Source: Calidifontimicrobium sp035325925
Lineage (GTDB): Bacteria > Pseudomonadota > Gammaproteobacteria > Burkholderiales > Burkholderiaceae_C
Direction: 5' to 3'
Length of the DNA: 64,000 nucleotides
Assembly (NCBI RefSeq): GCF_035325925.1
Contig: NZ_DAOKZA010000005.1
Location: 1 to 64,000, forward strand
Made by a program: the position numbers and the translations under genes. The notes beneath the pieces were generated by a model that had not been told where the DNA came from, did not search any database, and saw nothing but the letters and a program-made list of their open reading frames with translations. Shown here one piece after another: positions 27,447-35,929 of the stretch (positions within the stretch are counted from its first letter, which is position 1; each line of letters starts with the position of its first letter).

Positions 27447-28453
27447 CAGCCCTGGCGCAGCCGCTTCGCGGCGTCGAGCGCGAAGTAGGTGAGCACGCCG
27501 TCGGCGCCGGCGCGCCGGAAGGCCAGCAGCGACTCCATCATCACCGCGTCGTGGTCGAGCCAGCCGTGGGCCGCAGCGGCCTTGAGCATGCTGTACTCGC
27601 CGCTGACCTGGTAGGCGAAGGTCGGCATGCGGAACGTGTCCTTCACCCGGCGCACGATGTCCAGGTACGGCATGCCGGGCTTGACCATCACCATGTCGGC
27701 GCCCTCGGCGATGTCGAGCGCGACCTCGCGCAGCGCCTCGTCGGTGTTGCCCGGGTCCATCTGGTAGACCTTCTTGTCGCTCCTGCCGAGGTTGCCCTTG
27801 CTGCCCACGGCGTCGCGGAACGGCCCGTAAAACGCGCTCGCGTACTTCGCGCTGTAGGCCATGATGCGCGTGTGCACGAGACCGGCGGCCTCGAGCGCGC
27901 CGCGGATCGCGCCGATGCGCCCGTCCATCATGTCGCTGGGCGCGACGATGTCGACGCCGGCCTGCGCCTGCACCCTGGCCTGCTGCGTCAGCACCGCCAC
28001 CGTCTCGTCGTTGAGGATGTAGCCGCTGTCGTCGATCAGGCCGTCCTGGCCGTGCGTCGTGAACGGGTCGAGCGCGACGTCGGTGAGCAGGTCGAGTTCG
28101 GGGAAGCGCGCCTTCAGCGCCGCCGCCGCGCGCGGCACGAGGCCGTCGGGGTTCAGCGCCTCGCGCCCGTCGGGCGTCTTCAGCGCCGGGTCGATGACCG
28201 GAAACAGCGCCATCACCGGCACGCCCAGCGCGACGCACTGCTCGGCCACGGCGAACAGGCGGTTGACGCTCAGCCGCTGCACGCCGGGCATGCTCGGCAC
28301 GTCCTCGACGCGGTTCGCGCCGTCGAGCACGAACACCGGCAGGATCAGGTCCTCGGGTGCGAGGCGGTGCTCGCGCACCAGCGCACGGATCGCGGCGTCG
28401 CGGCGCAGGCGGCGTGGGCGGCTGGTGGGGAACGGGGGCAGCAGGCTGTTCAC
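27446..28453 (-). CDS. hemB: delta-aminolevulinic acid dehydratase (porphobilinogen synthase)
   Basis: 335 residues. It condenses two 5-aminolevulinate molecules to porphobilinogen. The Schiff-base lysine regions are IMAYSAKYASAFYGPFRD (near residue 195) and MVMVKPGMPYLDIV (near 250). The metal-binding loop reads DVALDPFTTHGQDG, so it lacks the cysteines of Zn enzymes and points to the Mg-dependent class. The start is GTG 28453 with GAGGT about eight bases upstream; a longer in-frame extension to 28561 is Arg-rich and unlikely. Divergent from hemJ. Confidence 0.95.
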   Translation of the reverse strand: MNSLLPPFPTSRPRRLRRDAAIRALVREHRLAPEDLILPVFVLDGANRVEDVPSMPGVQRLSVNRLFAVAEQCVALGVPVMALFPVIDPALKTPDGREALNPDGLVPRAAAALKARFPELDLLTDVALDPFTTHGQDGLIDDSGYILNDETVAVLTQQARVQAQAGVDIVAPSDMMDGRIGAIRGALEAAGLVHTRIMAYSAKYASAFYGPFRDAVGSKGNLGRSDKKVYQMDPGNTDEALREVALDIAEGADMVMVKPGMPYLDIVRRVKDTFRMPTFAYQVSGEYSMLKAAAAHGWLDHDAVMMESLLAFRRAGADGVLTYFALDAAKRLRQG

Positions 28454-28650
28454 GGGGGCGACCTCGGCACGGTGGTGGCGGGGCAGGCCGGGGTGCTGCG
28501 CAAGCGTCGCACCGACCCGGCCGCGGCGCCTTCGGGGCCGGCTCTCGCGCGCGGTCGGCAACTGCTTGCGGTCGACGCCAGCCTGCGGTGGACTGTGCGG
28601 CCGATGATAGCCGCACCGCCTGCGTCGCCGTGCCGTCGAGGGCGGCCCAC

Positions 28651-28656
28651 CATAAT
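28651..28656 (+). promoter_or_regulatory. -10-like hexamer, leaderless start of hemJ
   Basis: CATAAT ends six bases before the hemJ ATG at 28663, placing the expected +1 on the start codon. No -35-like box is visible 17 bases upstream. Confidence 0.45.
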
Positions 28657-28662
28657 GACGCG

Positions 28663-29103
28663 ATGAGTTCCGGCTACCTGTGGGTCAAGGCGTTCCACGT
28701 CGTGTTCGTCGCGAGCTGGTTCGCGGGGCTGTTCTACCTGCCGCGGCTGTTCGTCAACCTGGCGATGGTCGCACCCGACAGCCACGCCGAGCGCGAGCGC
28801 CTGCTGCTGATGGCGCGCAAGCTGTATCGCTTCTCGACCCTGCTGATGCTGCCGGCCGTCGCGCTGGGACTGGTGCTGTGGCTGCATTACGGCATCGGCC
28901 TCGGTGCCGGCAGCGGGTGGATGCACGCCAAGCTCGCGGGCGTGGTGGCGGTGCTCGGCTACCACCACTGGTGCCGGCGGCTGCTGGGCGACTTCGAGCG
29001 GCTCGCCAACCGGCGCAGCCATCGCTGGTACCGCGTCTTCAACGAGGTCACGGTGTTGCTGTTCACGGCGATCGTCGTGCTGGTCGTCGTCAAGCCGTTT
29101 TGA
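28663..29103 (+). CDS. hemJ: protoporphyrinogen oxidase HemJ
   Basis: 146-residue membrane protein with four helices. It carries the HemJ signature FHVVFVASWFAGLFYLPRLF (residues 11-30) with conserved His12, and MHAKLAGVVAVLGYHHWCRRL with the conserved Lys. HemJ oxidises protoporphyrinogen IX to protoporphyrin IX using the respiratory chain and replaces HemG/HemY in many proteobacteria. Its position back-to-back with hemB supports the call. Short CopD-like proteins look similar, but the LFYLPRL motif favours HemJ. Confidence 0.88.
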   Translation: MSSGYLWVKAFHVVFVASWFAGLFYLPRLFVNLAMVAPDSHAERERLLLMARKLYRFSTLLMLPAVALGLVLWLHYGIGLGAGSGWMHAKLAGVVAVLGYHHWCRRLLGDFERLANRRSHRWYRVFNEVTVLLFTAIVVLVVVKPF

Positions 29104-29190
29104 AGTGTCCCCGCCACGGTCACCGCGTTCGCCGCCCGACGAAGACGCCGTCGGCACCTTCCCGGCCGCCGCGCAGCGTCGGGCGCGGGC

Positions 29191-30306
29191 ATGACGCGGC
29201 CGCGCAGTTCGGCCACGCTGCTCGCCGCGGCGTTCGCTGGCGTCGTCGCTTACGCCAGCCTGTTCCCGTTCGCCGGCTGGCGCGTGCCCAGCGGCGGCGG
29301 CTGGGGCTGGTGGCGGCTGCCGTGGCCGGCGTGGTTCCCGCAGTTCGACATCACCGCGAACCTGCTCGGCTACCTGCCGCTGGGCGCGCTGGTCTACGTC
29401 GCCGCGGTGCGCACCGGCCGCCGCGTGGCCACCGCGTTCGCCGCCGCGCTGCTCTGTGCCGCGGCACTGTCGTACACGCTCGAGGTGCTGCAGCAGTTCC
29501 TGCCGGCGCGCGTGCCCTCGTCGCTGGACCTGCTGCTCAACGTCGTCGGCGCGCTGGCCGGCGCGCTGCTCGGTGCGCTGGCGCACGCGCTCGGCGCGCT
29601 CGAGCGCTGGCAGGTCTGGCGCGATCGCTGGTTCGTGCGTCACAGTGCCGCGGCGATCGCGCTGCTGCTGCTGTGGCCGCTGGGCTTGCTGTTCCCGACG
29701 CCGGTGCCGCTGGGCATGGGGCAGGTGTGGGACGAGGCGCGCGGCTGGGCGCTGGCCGCGCTGGACGGCACGCCTTGGGCCGATGCTGTACACGACTTGC
29801 TGGCGCTGCCGGCCGGCGTCGCCGGGCGCCCGACGCCGCTCGTCGAGGCGGTGGCAGTGGCGCTGGGGCTGCTGGCGCCGTGCCTGATCGCGTTCACGGT
29901 GAGCCCGCCGGGCTGGCGTCGGCTGGCGTTGGCGCTGGGCGCCGCGGCGGTGGCGGTCGGGACGATGACACTGGCCACCGCGCTGAACTTCGGGCCCGAG
30001 AATGCGCTGGCGTGGTGGACGCCGGCCGCCGGGCCGGGCCTGGCGGCCGGACTGCTCGGCGCGTTGCTGTGCATGCCGGCGGGTCGGCGGCTGGCCGCGG
30101 GCATCGCGCTGGTGGCGCTCACCGGGCTGGTCGCGGTGGTCGCGATGGCCCCCACCGACGCCTACTACGCGCACAGCCTGCAGGACTGGCAGCAGGGGCG
30201 CTTCATCCGTTTCCACGGGCTGGCGCAGTGGATCGGCTGGGTCTGGCCGTACGCGGCGCTGGCGTGGCTGCTCACGCGGCTGGCGCGCCGCGACGAGCCG
30301 GCGTGA
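29191..30306 (+). CDS. VanZ family membrane protein
   Basis: 371 residues with about ten predicted membrane helices. The N-terminal VanZ domain (about 10-130) has the hallmark DITANLLGYLPLGALVY, LEVLQQFLPARVPSSLDLLLNVVGALAG. The C-terminal 240 residues add further helices without a known domain. VanZ proteins are of uncertain biochemical role; some confer teicoplanin resistance in Gram-positives, which should not be assumed here. It overlaps no neighbour, and the ferredoxin gene follows 23 bases later. Confidence 0.82.
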   Translation: MTRPRSSATLLAAAFAGVVAYASLFPFAGWRVPSGGGWGWWRLPWPAWFPQFDITANLLGYLPLGALVYVAAVRTGRRVATAFAAALLCAAALSYTLEVLQQFLPARVPSSLDLLLNVVGALAGALLGALAHALGALERWQVWRDRWFVRHSAAAIALLLLWPLGLLFPTPVPLGMGQVWDEARGWALAALDGTPWADAVHDLLALPAGVAGRPTPLVEAVAVALGLLAPCLIAFTVSPPGWRRLALALGAAAVAVGTMTLATALNFGPENALAWWTPAAGPGLAAGLLGALLCMPAGRRLAAGIALVALTGLVAVVAMAPTDAYYAHSLQDWQQGRFIRFHGLAQWIGWVWPYAALAWLLTRLARRDEPA

Positions 30307-30316
30307 GCCCGCTGCC

Positions 30317-30322
30317 TACAAT
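30317..30322 (+). promoter_or_regulatory. -10-like hexamer before the ferredoxin start
   Basis: TACAAT ends seven bases before the ATG at 30330. The spacing matches the other leaderless-type starts in the window; no -35 is apparent in the overlapping vanZ 3' end. Confidence 0.45.
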
Positions 30323-30329
30323 CCCGCCG

Positions 30330-30656
30330 ATGAGCTACTACGCGCGCCACATCTTCTTCTGCCTGAACCAGCGCGACGGCGGCGAGGCCTGCTGTGCGCA
30401 GCACGACGCGCAGGGCGCGTTCGATCACTGCAAGTCGCGCGTCAAGGCCGCCGGACTGATGGGGCCGGGTCGGGTGCGTGTCAACAAGGCCGGTTGCCTG
30501 GACCGCTGCGCCGGCGGGCCGGTGGCGGTGGTCTACCCCGAGGCGGTGTGGTACCACTACGTCGACCGGGACGACATCGACGAGATCGTCGAGTCGCACC
30601 TGAAGAACGGGCGTGTCGTCGAGCGGCTGGTGCTGCCGCCCGACGTCGGGCGCTGA
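30330..30656 (+). CDS. thioredoxin-like [2Fe-2S] ferredoxin
   Basis: 108 residues. The sequence HIFFCLNQRDGGEACCAQHDAQGAFDHCKSRVK and then VNKAGCLDRCAGGPVAVVYP gives the C-x9-C ... C-x3-C cysteine pattern of the NuoE-like (Shethna/thioredoxin-fold) ferredoxins. It is a small soluble electron carrier with unknown partner. The ATG at 30330 starts directly with the conserved strand. It is followed after 32 bases by a hydrolase gene. Confidence 0.85.
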   Translation: MSYYARHIFFCLNQRDGGEACCAQHDAQGAFDHCKSRVKAAGLMGPGRVRVNKAGCLDRCAGGPVAVVYPEAVWYHYVDRDDIDEIVESHLKNGRVVERLVLPPDVGR

Positions 30657-30688
30657 GCGGCCGGCTCGGCCTTCGCCGCGACAAGCCC

Positions 30689-31297
30689 GTGAACGTGCAC
30701 ACGCAGCGGCACCTGGTGGCCGGGCCCGCCGGCGCCCTCGAGTGCGGCGTCGACGCGCCTGCCGGCGCGCCGCGTGGCGTCGCGGTGCTGTGCCACCCGC
30801 ACCCGCTGCACGGTGGCACGATGGACAACAAGGTCGTGCAGACGCTGGCACGCGCGCTGCTGCAGGTCGGTTGGCGCACGGTGCGCTTCAACTTCCGTGG
30901 CATCGGCGCGTCGCAGGGTGGGTGGGACGGTGGCCGCGGCGAAGTCGACGACGCGCTCGCGGTGGTCGCCGCGCACCGCGACGCCACGATGCCGCTGGTG
31001 CTCGGCGGCTTCTCTTTCGGCGGCTATGTCGCCTCGCAGGCGGCGGCGCGGCTCGACCCGCCGGCACAACGCCTGCTGCTGGTCGCTCCGGCGACGGGGA
31101 ACTTCGACGTCGCCGCGGTACCCGAAGACACGCTGGTGATCCACGGCGAAGCCGACGACGTCGTGCCGCTGGCGGCCACGCTCGACTGGGCGCGGCCGCA
31201 GTCGCTGCCGGTGGTCGTGGTGCCCGGCGTCGGCCACTTCTTCCACGGTCGGCTGCCGCTGCTCAAGTCGATCGTCGTTCGCGCCTTGGCCGCCTGA
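30689..31297 (+). CDS. alpha/beta hydrolase (COG2945 type)
   Basis: 202 residues. LCHPHPLHGGTMDNKVV begins the fold. The nucleophile elbow is GFSFGG (Ser near residue 109), the acid is in IHGEADDVVP and the catalytic His is in GVGHFFHG. This matches the small COG2945 family of predicted hydrolases, whose substrates are not known. The start is GTG 30689; GTG 30695 is also possible, and no strong ribosome site separates them. Confidence 0.85.
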   Translation: MNVHTQRHLVAGPAGALECGVDAPAGAPRGVAVLCHPHPLHGGTMDNKVVQTLARALLQVGWRTVRFNFRGIGASQGGWDGGRGEVDDALAVVAAHRDATMPLVLGGFSFGGYVASQAAARLDPPAQRLLLVAPATGNFDVAAVPEDTLVIHGEADDVVPLAATLDWARPQSLPVVVVPGVGHFFHGRLPLLKSIVVRALAA

Positions 31298-31386
31298 GCA
31301 ACGTCGCGCGTGCGGACCCTGCGCGCGCGTCCCGCCGACCTCCTCCACTTTCTGTCGTCTCTGCCTTCCGACCGGCTCCGCTCTCG

Positions 31387-32571
31387 ATGAATCGATTCCT
31401 CCGCTCCCTGCTCGCCCTGTTCGTGATCGCCGCTGCCGCGCTGCCGGCGTCGGCGCAGCCGCTGCCGCCGCCCGAGGTCGCGGCACGCCACTACCTGCTG
31501 CTCGACCTGACCACCGGCCAGACGCTGGCCGAGCGCGACGCCGACGCGCCGGCCGACCCGGCGTCGCTGACCAAGCTGATGACCGCCTACATCGTGTTCG
31601 GCGCGCTGCGCGAGGGTCGGCTGACGCTCGAGCAGACGCTGCCGGTCAGCCAGCGCGCCTGGGACGAGCGCAAGGGCGACCCGTCGCTGATGTTCATCAA
31701 CACCACGATGACGCCCAAGGTCGACGAGTTGCTGCACGGCATGATCGTGCAGTCGGGCAACGACGCGACGGTGGCGCTGGCCGAGGGGGTGGCCGGCACG
31801 GTGGAGAACTTCGTCGCGATGATGAACCGCCAGGCGCAGGCCTGGGGGCTGAAGAACACCGAGTTCCGCAACGTCACCGGCATGAGCGAGCCGGGTCACC
31901 GCAGCAGCGCGCGCGACATCGCGACGATCGCCTCGCGCATCATCGCCGACTTCCCGCAGTACTACCGCTACTACTCGGTCAAGGAGTACACCTACAACCG
32001 CATCCGGCAGGACAACCGCAACCTGCTGCTGCGCCGCGACCCCACCGTCGACGGCATGAAGACCGGCTACACCGCCGCGGCCGGCTACTGCCTGGTGGCC
32101 AGTGCGGTGCGCGAGTTCCCGAACCTCGGCCCCGGCGGCAACACGCCGGGCAAGCGCCGGCTGCTCAGCGTCGTGCTGGGCACCGACAGCCGCGAGGCGC
32201 GCGCCAACGAGAGCCAGAAGCTGCTCAACTGGGGCTTCGCCGCGTTCGACGCGATCAAGCTTTTCGACGGCGGCAAGGCCATCGCCAGCCCCGAGGTCTG
32301 GAAGGGCACGAAGCGCCAGGCGGCGCTGGGGGTGGCCAGCGACGTGGTGCTCGCGGTGCCGCGTGGCGAGGCCGACCGGCTGCAGACGCGGCTCGAGCGC
32401 ACCGACCCGCTGGTCGCGCCGCTGGCGCAGGGTCAGCGCGTGGGCACGGTGAAGATCACGACGCGCGCCGGCGCGCCGGTTGGCGAGGTGCCGCTGGTGG
32501 TGCTCGAGGCGGTGCCCGAGGCGGGTGTGTTCGGCCGCGCCTGGGATGCGCTGCGGCTGTGGATCCGTTAA
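31387..32571 (+). CDS. dacC: D-alanyl-D-alanine carboxypeptidase (penicillin-binding protein 5/6 family)
   Basis: 394 residues with a signal peptide (1-23, ending PASAQ). The active-site SxxK is S60-L-T-K63, the SxN motif is SGN near 124 and KTG lies near 225. A C-terminal beta domain and an amphipathic tail (FGRAWDALRLWIR) for membrane association follow. It trims the terminal D-Ala from peptidoglycan stem peptides in the periplasm. It forms a conserved cluster with dat and ybeD downstream. Confidence 0.94.
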   Translation: MNRFLRSLLALFVIAAAALPASAQPLPPPEVAARHYLLLDLTTGQTLAERDADAPADPASLTKLMTAYIVFGALREGRLTLEQTLPVSQRAWDERKGDPSLMFINTTMTPKVDELLHGMIVQSGNDATVALAEGVAGTVENFVAMMNRQAQAWGLKNTEFRNVTGMSEPGHRSSARDIATIASRIIADFPQYYRYYSVKEYTYNRIRQDNRNLLLRRDPTVDGMKTGYTAAAGYCLVASAVREFPNLGPGGNTPGKRRLLSVVLGTDSREARANESQKLLNWGFAAFDAIKLFDGGKAIASPEVWKGTKRQAALGVASDVVLAVPRGEADRLQTRLERTDPLVAPLAQGQRVGTVKITTRAGAPVGEVPLVVLEAVPEAGVFGRAWDALRLWIR

Positions 32572-32597
32572 GCTGACCGACCCGCGAAAGGCCCGCG

Positions 32598-33485
32598 ATG
32601 ACCGCCCTGCCCGACACCCCGTGTTTCCTCAACGGCGAGTACACGCGCCTGTGCGACGCCAAGGTCAGCGTGCTCGACCGTGGTTTCATCTTCGGCGACG
32701 GCGTCTACGAGGTGATCCCGGTGTACGCGCGCCGGCTGTTCCGTTTCGACGACCATGTCGCGCGGCTCGGGCGCAGCCTGGCCAAGGTGCGCATCGCCGC
32801 GCCGGCCACGCGCGAGCAGTGGTTTGACCGCGCGCGCGCGCTGGTCGCGGCGCTGCACGCGCACAGCGGCGCCGAAGACCAGCTGGTGTACATCCAGGTC
32901 ACGCGCGGGGTCGCGCCGCGTGACCACGTGATGCCGCCGGACATCGAGCCGACCGTGTTCATGATGGCCAACCCGATGAAGCCGCCCACCGCCGAGCAGC
33001 GCCACCACGGCGTGGCGTGCACGACGGCGGCCGACTTCCGCTGGCAGCGCGGCGACATCAAGAGCACCAGCCTGCTCGGCGCGGTGCTGGCGCGCCAGCT
33101 GTCGGCCGACCACGGCGCGGTCGAGACGATCCTGTTCCGCGACGGCTGGCTGACCGAGGCGTCGGCGAGCAACGTGTGGATCGTGCACGAGGGCGCGCTG
33201 CTCGGCCCGCCGAAGAGCGAGCAGGTGCTCGAGGGCATCCGCGTCGAGCTGCTGCGCGAACTGTGCGAGGAGGAGGGCATCGCGTACAACCTGCGCCCGA
33301 TCTCCGAGGCCGACGTGCGCGCCGCCGACGAGGTGCTGCTGAGCTCGGCCACCAAGGAGGTGCTGCCGGTGACCAAGATCGACGGTGAGCCGGTCGGCCA
33401 CGGTGCGCTGCGCGGCAAGCCCGGCCCGGTGTACGCACGGCTGCACGAGGCCTACCAGCGCGCGAAGCGCGAACAGTCGATCTGA
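32598..33485 (+). CDS. dat: D-amino acid aminotransferase (class IV PLP)
   Basis: 295 residues. The PLP lysine is K155 in RGDIKSTSLLG, and the cofactor-binding ETILFRDGWLTEASASNVWIV and LLSSATKEVLPV motifs are typical of D-amino acid or branched-chain class IV aminotransferases. It converts D-alanine plus 2-oxoglutarate to pyruvate and D-glutamate, so it could recycle the D-Ala released by the upstream DacC. A GAAAGG ribosome site precedes ATG 32598. Repeat copy C follows the stop within six bases. Confidence 0.88.
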   Translation: MTALPDTPCFLNGEYTRLCDAKVSVLDRGFIFGDGVYEVIPVYARRLFRFDDHVARLGRSLAKVRIAAPATREQWFDRARALVAALHAHSGAEDQLVYIQVTRGVAPRDHVMPPDIEPTVFMMANPMKPPTAEQRHHGVACTTAADFRWQRGDIKSTSLLGAVLARQLSADHGAVETILFRDGWLTEASASNVWIVHEGALLGPPKSEQVLEGIRVELLRELCEEEGIAYNLRPISEADVRAADEVLLSSATKEVLPVTKIDGEPVGHGALRGKPGPVYARLHEAYQRAKREQSI

Positions 33486-33490
33486 TGCAC

Positions 33491-33570
33491 CACCCCGCAG
33501 CGCCTTCGGCGCCTCCCCCTCGAGGGGGCACCGCCAGCGGACCGTCGAAGCCGGATCCGCTGGCGGCCGC
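33491..33570 (+). repeat. oriented 3'-end repeat, copy C (after dat)
   Basis: It begins five bases after the dat stop, reading AGCGCCTTCGGCGCC, then CTCCCCCTCGAGGGGG, then CACCGCCAGCGGACCG, GAAGCCGGATCCGCTGGCGG. The same three modules occur in the same order as in copies A and B. Confidence 0.8.
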
Positions 33571-33641
33571 TCGATGGGCTTGCGCTCCAGCGGCGCAGGT
33601 GCTGCCGCGCAACCCGTAGGGCTGTACTGAGTCTGCAGCCG

Positions 33642-33917
33642 ATGCGCGACATTCCGTCCGAGCAGAGCCTGATCGAGTACCCGAGCGCGTTCCCGATCAA
33701 GGTGATGGGCGCGCACGTCGACGGTTTCCGCGCGGCGATCGTGCAGGTGGTGCAGCGTTTCGACCCCGGCTTCGACCCGGCCTCGGTCGAGGAGCGGCCG
33801 AGCCGCAGCGGCAACTACCTGGGGCTGACGGTGACCGTCACGGCGACCAGCCGCGAGCAGCTCGACGAGCTGTACCGCACGCTGAGCGCGCACCCGATGG
33901 TCAAGGTCGTGCTCTGA
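33642..33917 (+). CDS. ybeD: DUF493 / YbeD family protein
   Basis: 91 residues of ferredoxin-like alpha/beta fold: SLIEYPSAFPIKVMGAHVDGFRAAIVQVV, then YLGLTVTVTATSREQLDELYRTL and the HPMVKVVL end typical of YbeD. The family has a regulatory ACT-like fold of unknown ligand and normally sits between dacC/dat and lipB-lipA. Here no lip gene follows; htpG does. Its stop lies directly before the heat-shock promoter of htpG. Confidence 0.88.
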   Translation: MRDIPSEQSLIEYPSAFPIKVMGAHVDGFRAAIVQVVQRFDPGFDPASVEERPSRSGNYLGLTVTVTATSREQLDELYRTLSAHPMVKVVL

Positions 33918-33933
33918 AGCCCGCCGGCCGGGG

Positions 33934-33961
33934 CTTGAAGCCCGGCCGGACGCCCCCATGT
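33934..33961 (+). promoter_or_regulatory. sigma-32 (heat-shock) promoter of htpG
   Basis: CTTGAA at 33934-33939 and CCCCATGT at 33954-33961 are separated by 14 bases, matching the RpoH consensus CTTGAA-N13/14-CCCCATNT at every defined position. Transcription would begin near 33968, giving a leader of about 48 bases to the htpG ATG. The -35 lies inside an imperfect inverted repeat (33924-33949) that may also end ybeD transcription. Confidence 0.85.
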
Positions 33962-34015
33962 CCGGCCCCGACGGCGCGAGGGCGCCGCTTTTCCACGAAT
34001 CCGACGCGAACGACG

Positions 34016-35899
34016 ATGAGCGAGAAGCAAACCCTGTCCTTCCAGGCCGAGGTCAAGCAGATCCTGCACCTGGTCACGCATTCGCTGTACTCGAACAAGG
34101 AGATCTTCCTGCGCGAGCTGGTCTCCAACGCCAGCGACGCCTGCGACAAGCTGCGCTTCGAGGCGCTCGACGCGCCCGGGCTGTACGAGGACGCGCCGAA
34201 CCTCGAGATCCGCGTCTTCTTCGACCCCGACGCGAAGACGGTGACGATCCGCGACAACGGCATCGGCATGAGCGCCGAGGAGGCCGTGCAGCACCTGGGC
34301 ACGATCGCCAAGAGCGGCACGCGCGAGTTCCTGTCGAAGCTCGAAGGCGAGCAGAAGAAGGACGCCAACCTGATCGGCCAGTTCGGCGTGGGCTTCTACT
34401 CGGGCTTCATCGTCGCCGACCGCATCACCGTCGAGTCGCGCCGCGCCGGCCTCAAGCCCGAGGAAGGCGTGCGCTGGACCAGCGACGGCAGCGGCGAATT
34501 CGACGTCGAGCCGATCACGCGCGAGCAGCGGGGCACCGACGTGATCCTGCACCTGCGCGACGGCGAGGAGGAGTTCGCGAAGACCTGGAAGCTCAAGTCG
34601 ATCATCGCCAAGTACTCCGACCACATCTCGCTGCCGATCCTGATGCGCAAGGAGGCGTGGGACGAGGAGAAGAAGGAATACGCGCTGTCCGACGAGTGGG
34701 AGACGGTCAACAAGGCCGCGGCGCTGTGGACCCGGCCCAAGAGCGAGATCACCGACGCGCAGTACGTCGAGTTCTACAAGCAGATCAGCTACGACAGCGA
34801 AGCGCCGCTGGCGTACACGCACAATCGCGTCGAGGGGCGCACCGAATACACGCAGCTGCTGTACATCCCGGCCAAGGCGCCGTTCGACCTGTGGAACCGC
34901 GACAAGCACGCCGGCGTGAAGCTGTACGTCAAGCGCGTGTTCATCATGGACGACGCGCAGGCGCTGATGCCGGTGTACTTGCGCTTCGTCAAGGGCGTCG
35001 TCGACTCGGCGGACCTGCCGCTGAACGTCAGCCGCGAACTGCTGCAGGAAAGCCGCGACGTGAAGGCGATCCGCGAGGGCTGCACGAAGCGCGTGCTCGG
35101 CATGCTCGAGGGCCTGGCCGACAGCGACGACGCCGGCGAGCGCGAGAAGTACCTGAAGTTCTGGCGCGAGTTCGGTGCCGTGCTGAAGGAGGGCGTCGGC
35201 GAGGACCACGCCAACCAGGAGCGCCTGGCCAAGCTGCTGCGCTTCGCGTCGACGCACGCCGACGAGGGCGTGAGCTTCGCTGACTACGTCGCGCGCATGA
35301 AGGACGGCCAGGAGGCGATCTACTACGTCACCGCCGACAGCCTGGGTGCCGCGAAGGCCAGCCCGCAGCTCGAGGTGTTCCGCAAGAAGGGCATCGAGGT
35401 GCTGCTGCTCGTCGACCGCGTCGACGAGTGGATGCTCGCGCACCTTTACGAGTTCGACGGCAAGCCGCTGCAAAGCGTCGCCAAGGGCGCGGTCGACCTC
35501 GGCAAGCTGCAGGACGAGGCGGAGAAGAAGCACGCCGAGGAGGTGGCGGAGGCGTTCAAGCCGGTGCTGGAGCGGCTGAAGACGGCGCTGAAGGAGCGCG
35601 CCAAGGACGTGCGCGTGACGACGCGGCTGGTCGAGTCGCCGGCGTGCATCGTCGTCGACGAAGGCGACATGAGTGCGCACCTGGCGCGCCTGCTCAAGCA
35701 GGCCGGTCAGAACGCGCCGAGGTCGCAACCGATCCTCGAGGTCAACCCCGAGCACCCGCTGGTCAGGCGGCTCGACACCGACGAGCGTTTCGACGACCTG
35801 GCGCAGATCCTGTTCGACCAAGCCTGGCTCGCCGAAGGCGGGCAGCTCGAGGACCCTGCCGCCTACGTGCAGCGCGTGACGCGGCTGCTCAGCGCCTGA
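34016..35899 (+). CDS. htpG: molecular chaperone HtpG (Hsp90)
   Basis: 627 residues. The N-terminal GHKL ATPase carries KEIFLRELVSNASDACDK, the DNGIGM nucleotide motif and FGVGFYSGF. The middle domain has LYVKRVFIMDD and LPLNVSRE, and the C-terminal dimerisation domain ends NPEHPLVRRL...RVTRLLSA. It remodels client proteins in the cytosol. The start is fixed by the MSEKQTLSFQAEVKQ family N terminus. The strong sigma-32 promoter upstream shows heat-shock control. Confidence 0.97.
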   Translation: MSEKQTLSFQAEVKQILHLVTHSLYSNKEIFLRELVSNASDACDKLRFEALDAPGLYEDAPNLEIRVFFDPDAKTVTIRDNGIGMSAEEAVQHLGTIAKSGTREFLSKLEGEQKKDANLIGQFGVGFYSGFIVADRITVESRRAGLKPEEGVRWTSDGSGEFDVEPITREQRGTDVILHLRDGEEEFAKTWKLKSIIAKYSDHISLPILMRKEAWDEEKKEYALSDEWETVNKAAALWTRPKSEITDAQYVEFYKQISYDSEAPLAYTHNRVEGRTEYTQLLYIPAKAPFDLWNRDKHAGVKLYVKRVFIMDDAQALMPVYLRFVKGVVDSADLPLNVSRELLQESRDVKAIREGCTKRVLGMLEGLADSDDAGEREKYLKFWREFGAVLKEGVGEDHANQERLAKLLRFASTHADEGVSFADYVARMKDGQEAIYYVTADSLGAAKASPQLEVFRKKGIEVLLLVDRVDEWMLAHLYEFDGKPLQSVAKGAVDLGKLQDEAEKKHAEEVAEAFKPVLERLKTALKERAKDVRVTTRLVESPACIVVDEGDMSAHLARLLKQAGQNAPRSQPILEVNPEHPLVRRLDTDERFDDLAQILFDQAWLAEGGQLEDPAAYVQRVTRLLSA

Positions 35900-35929
35900 C
35901 ACCGCGCGCCGTCGCCCTCGAGTCGTCGC

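Noticed and set aside
28454..28561. N-terminal extension of hemB to 28561
   Set aside because: The extra 36 residues are Arg/Pro-rich and not part of ALAD. GTG 28453 has a suitable ribosome site and yields normal length.
29191..30306. Glycopeptide resistance function for the VanZ-family protein
   Set aside because: No van genes are nearby, and VanZ-domain proteins are widespread in Gram-negatives without such a role.
33918..34015. CIRCE/HrcA site before htpG
   Set aside because: The TTAGCACTC-N9-GAGTGCTAA element is absent. The inverted repeat there is unrelated, and the sigma-32 boxes explain regulation.
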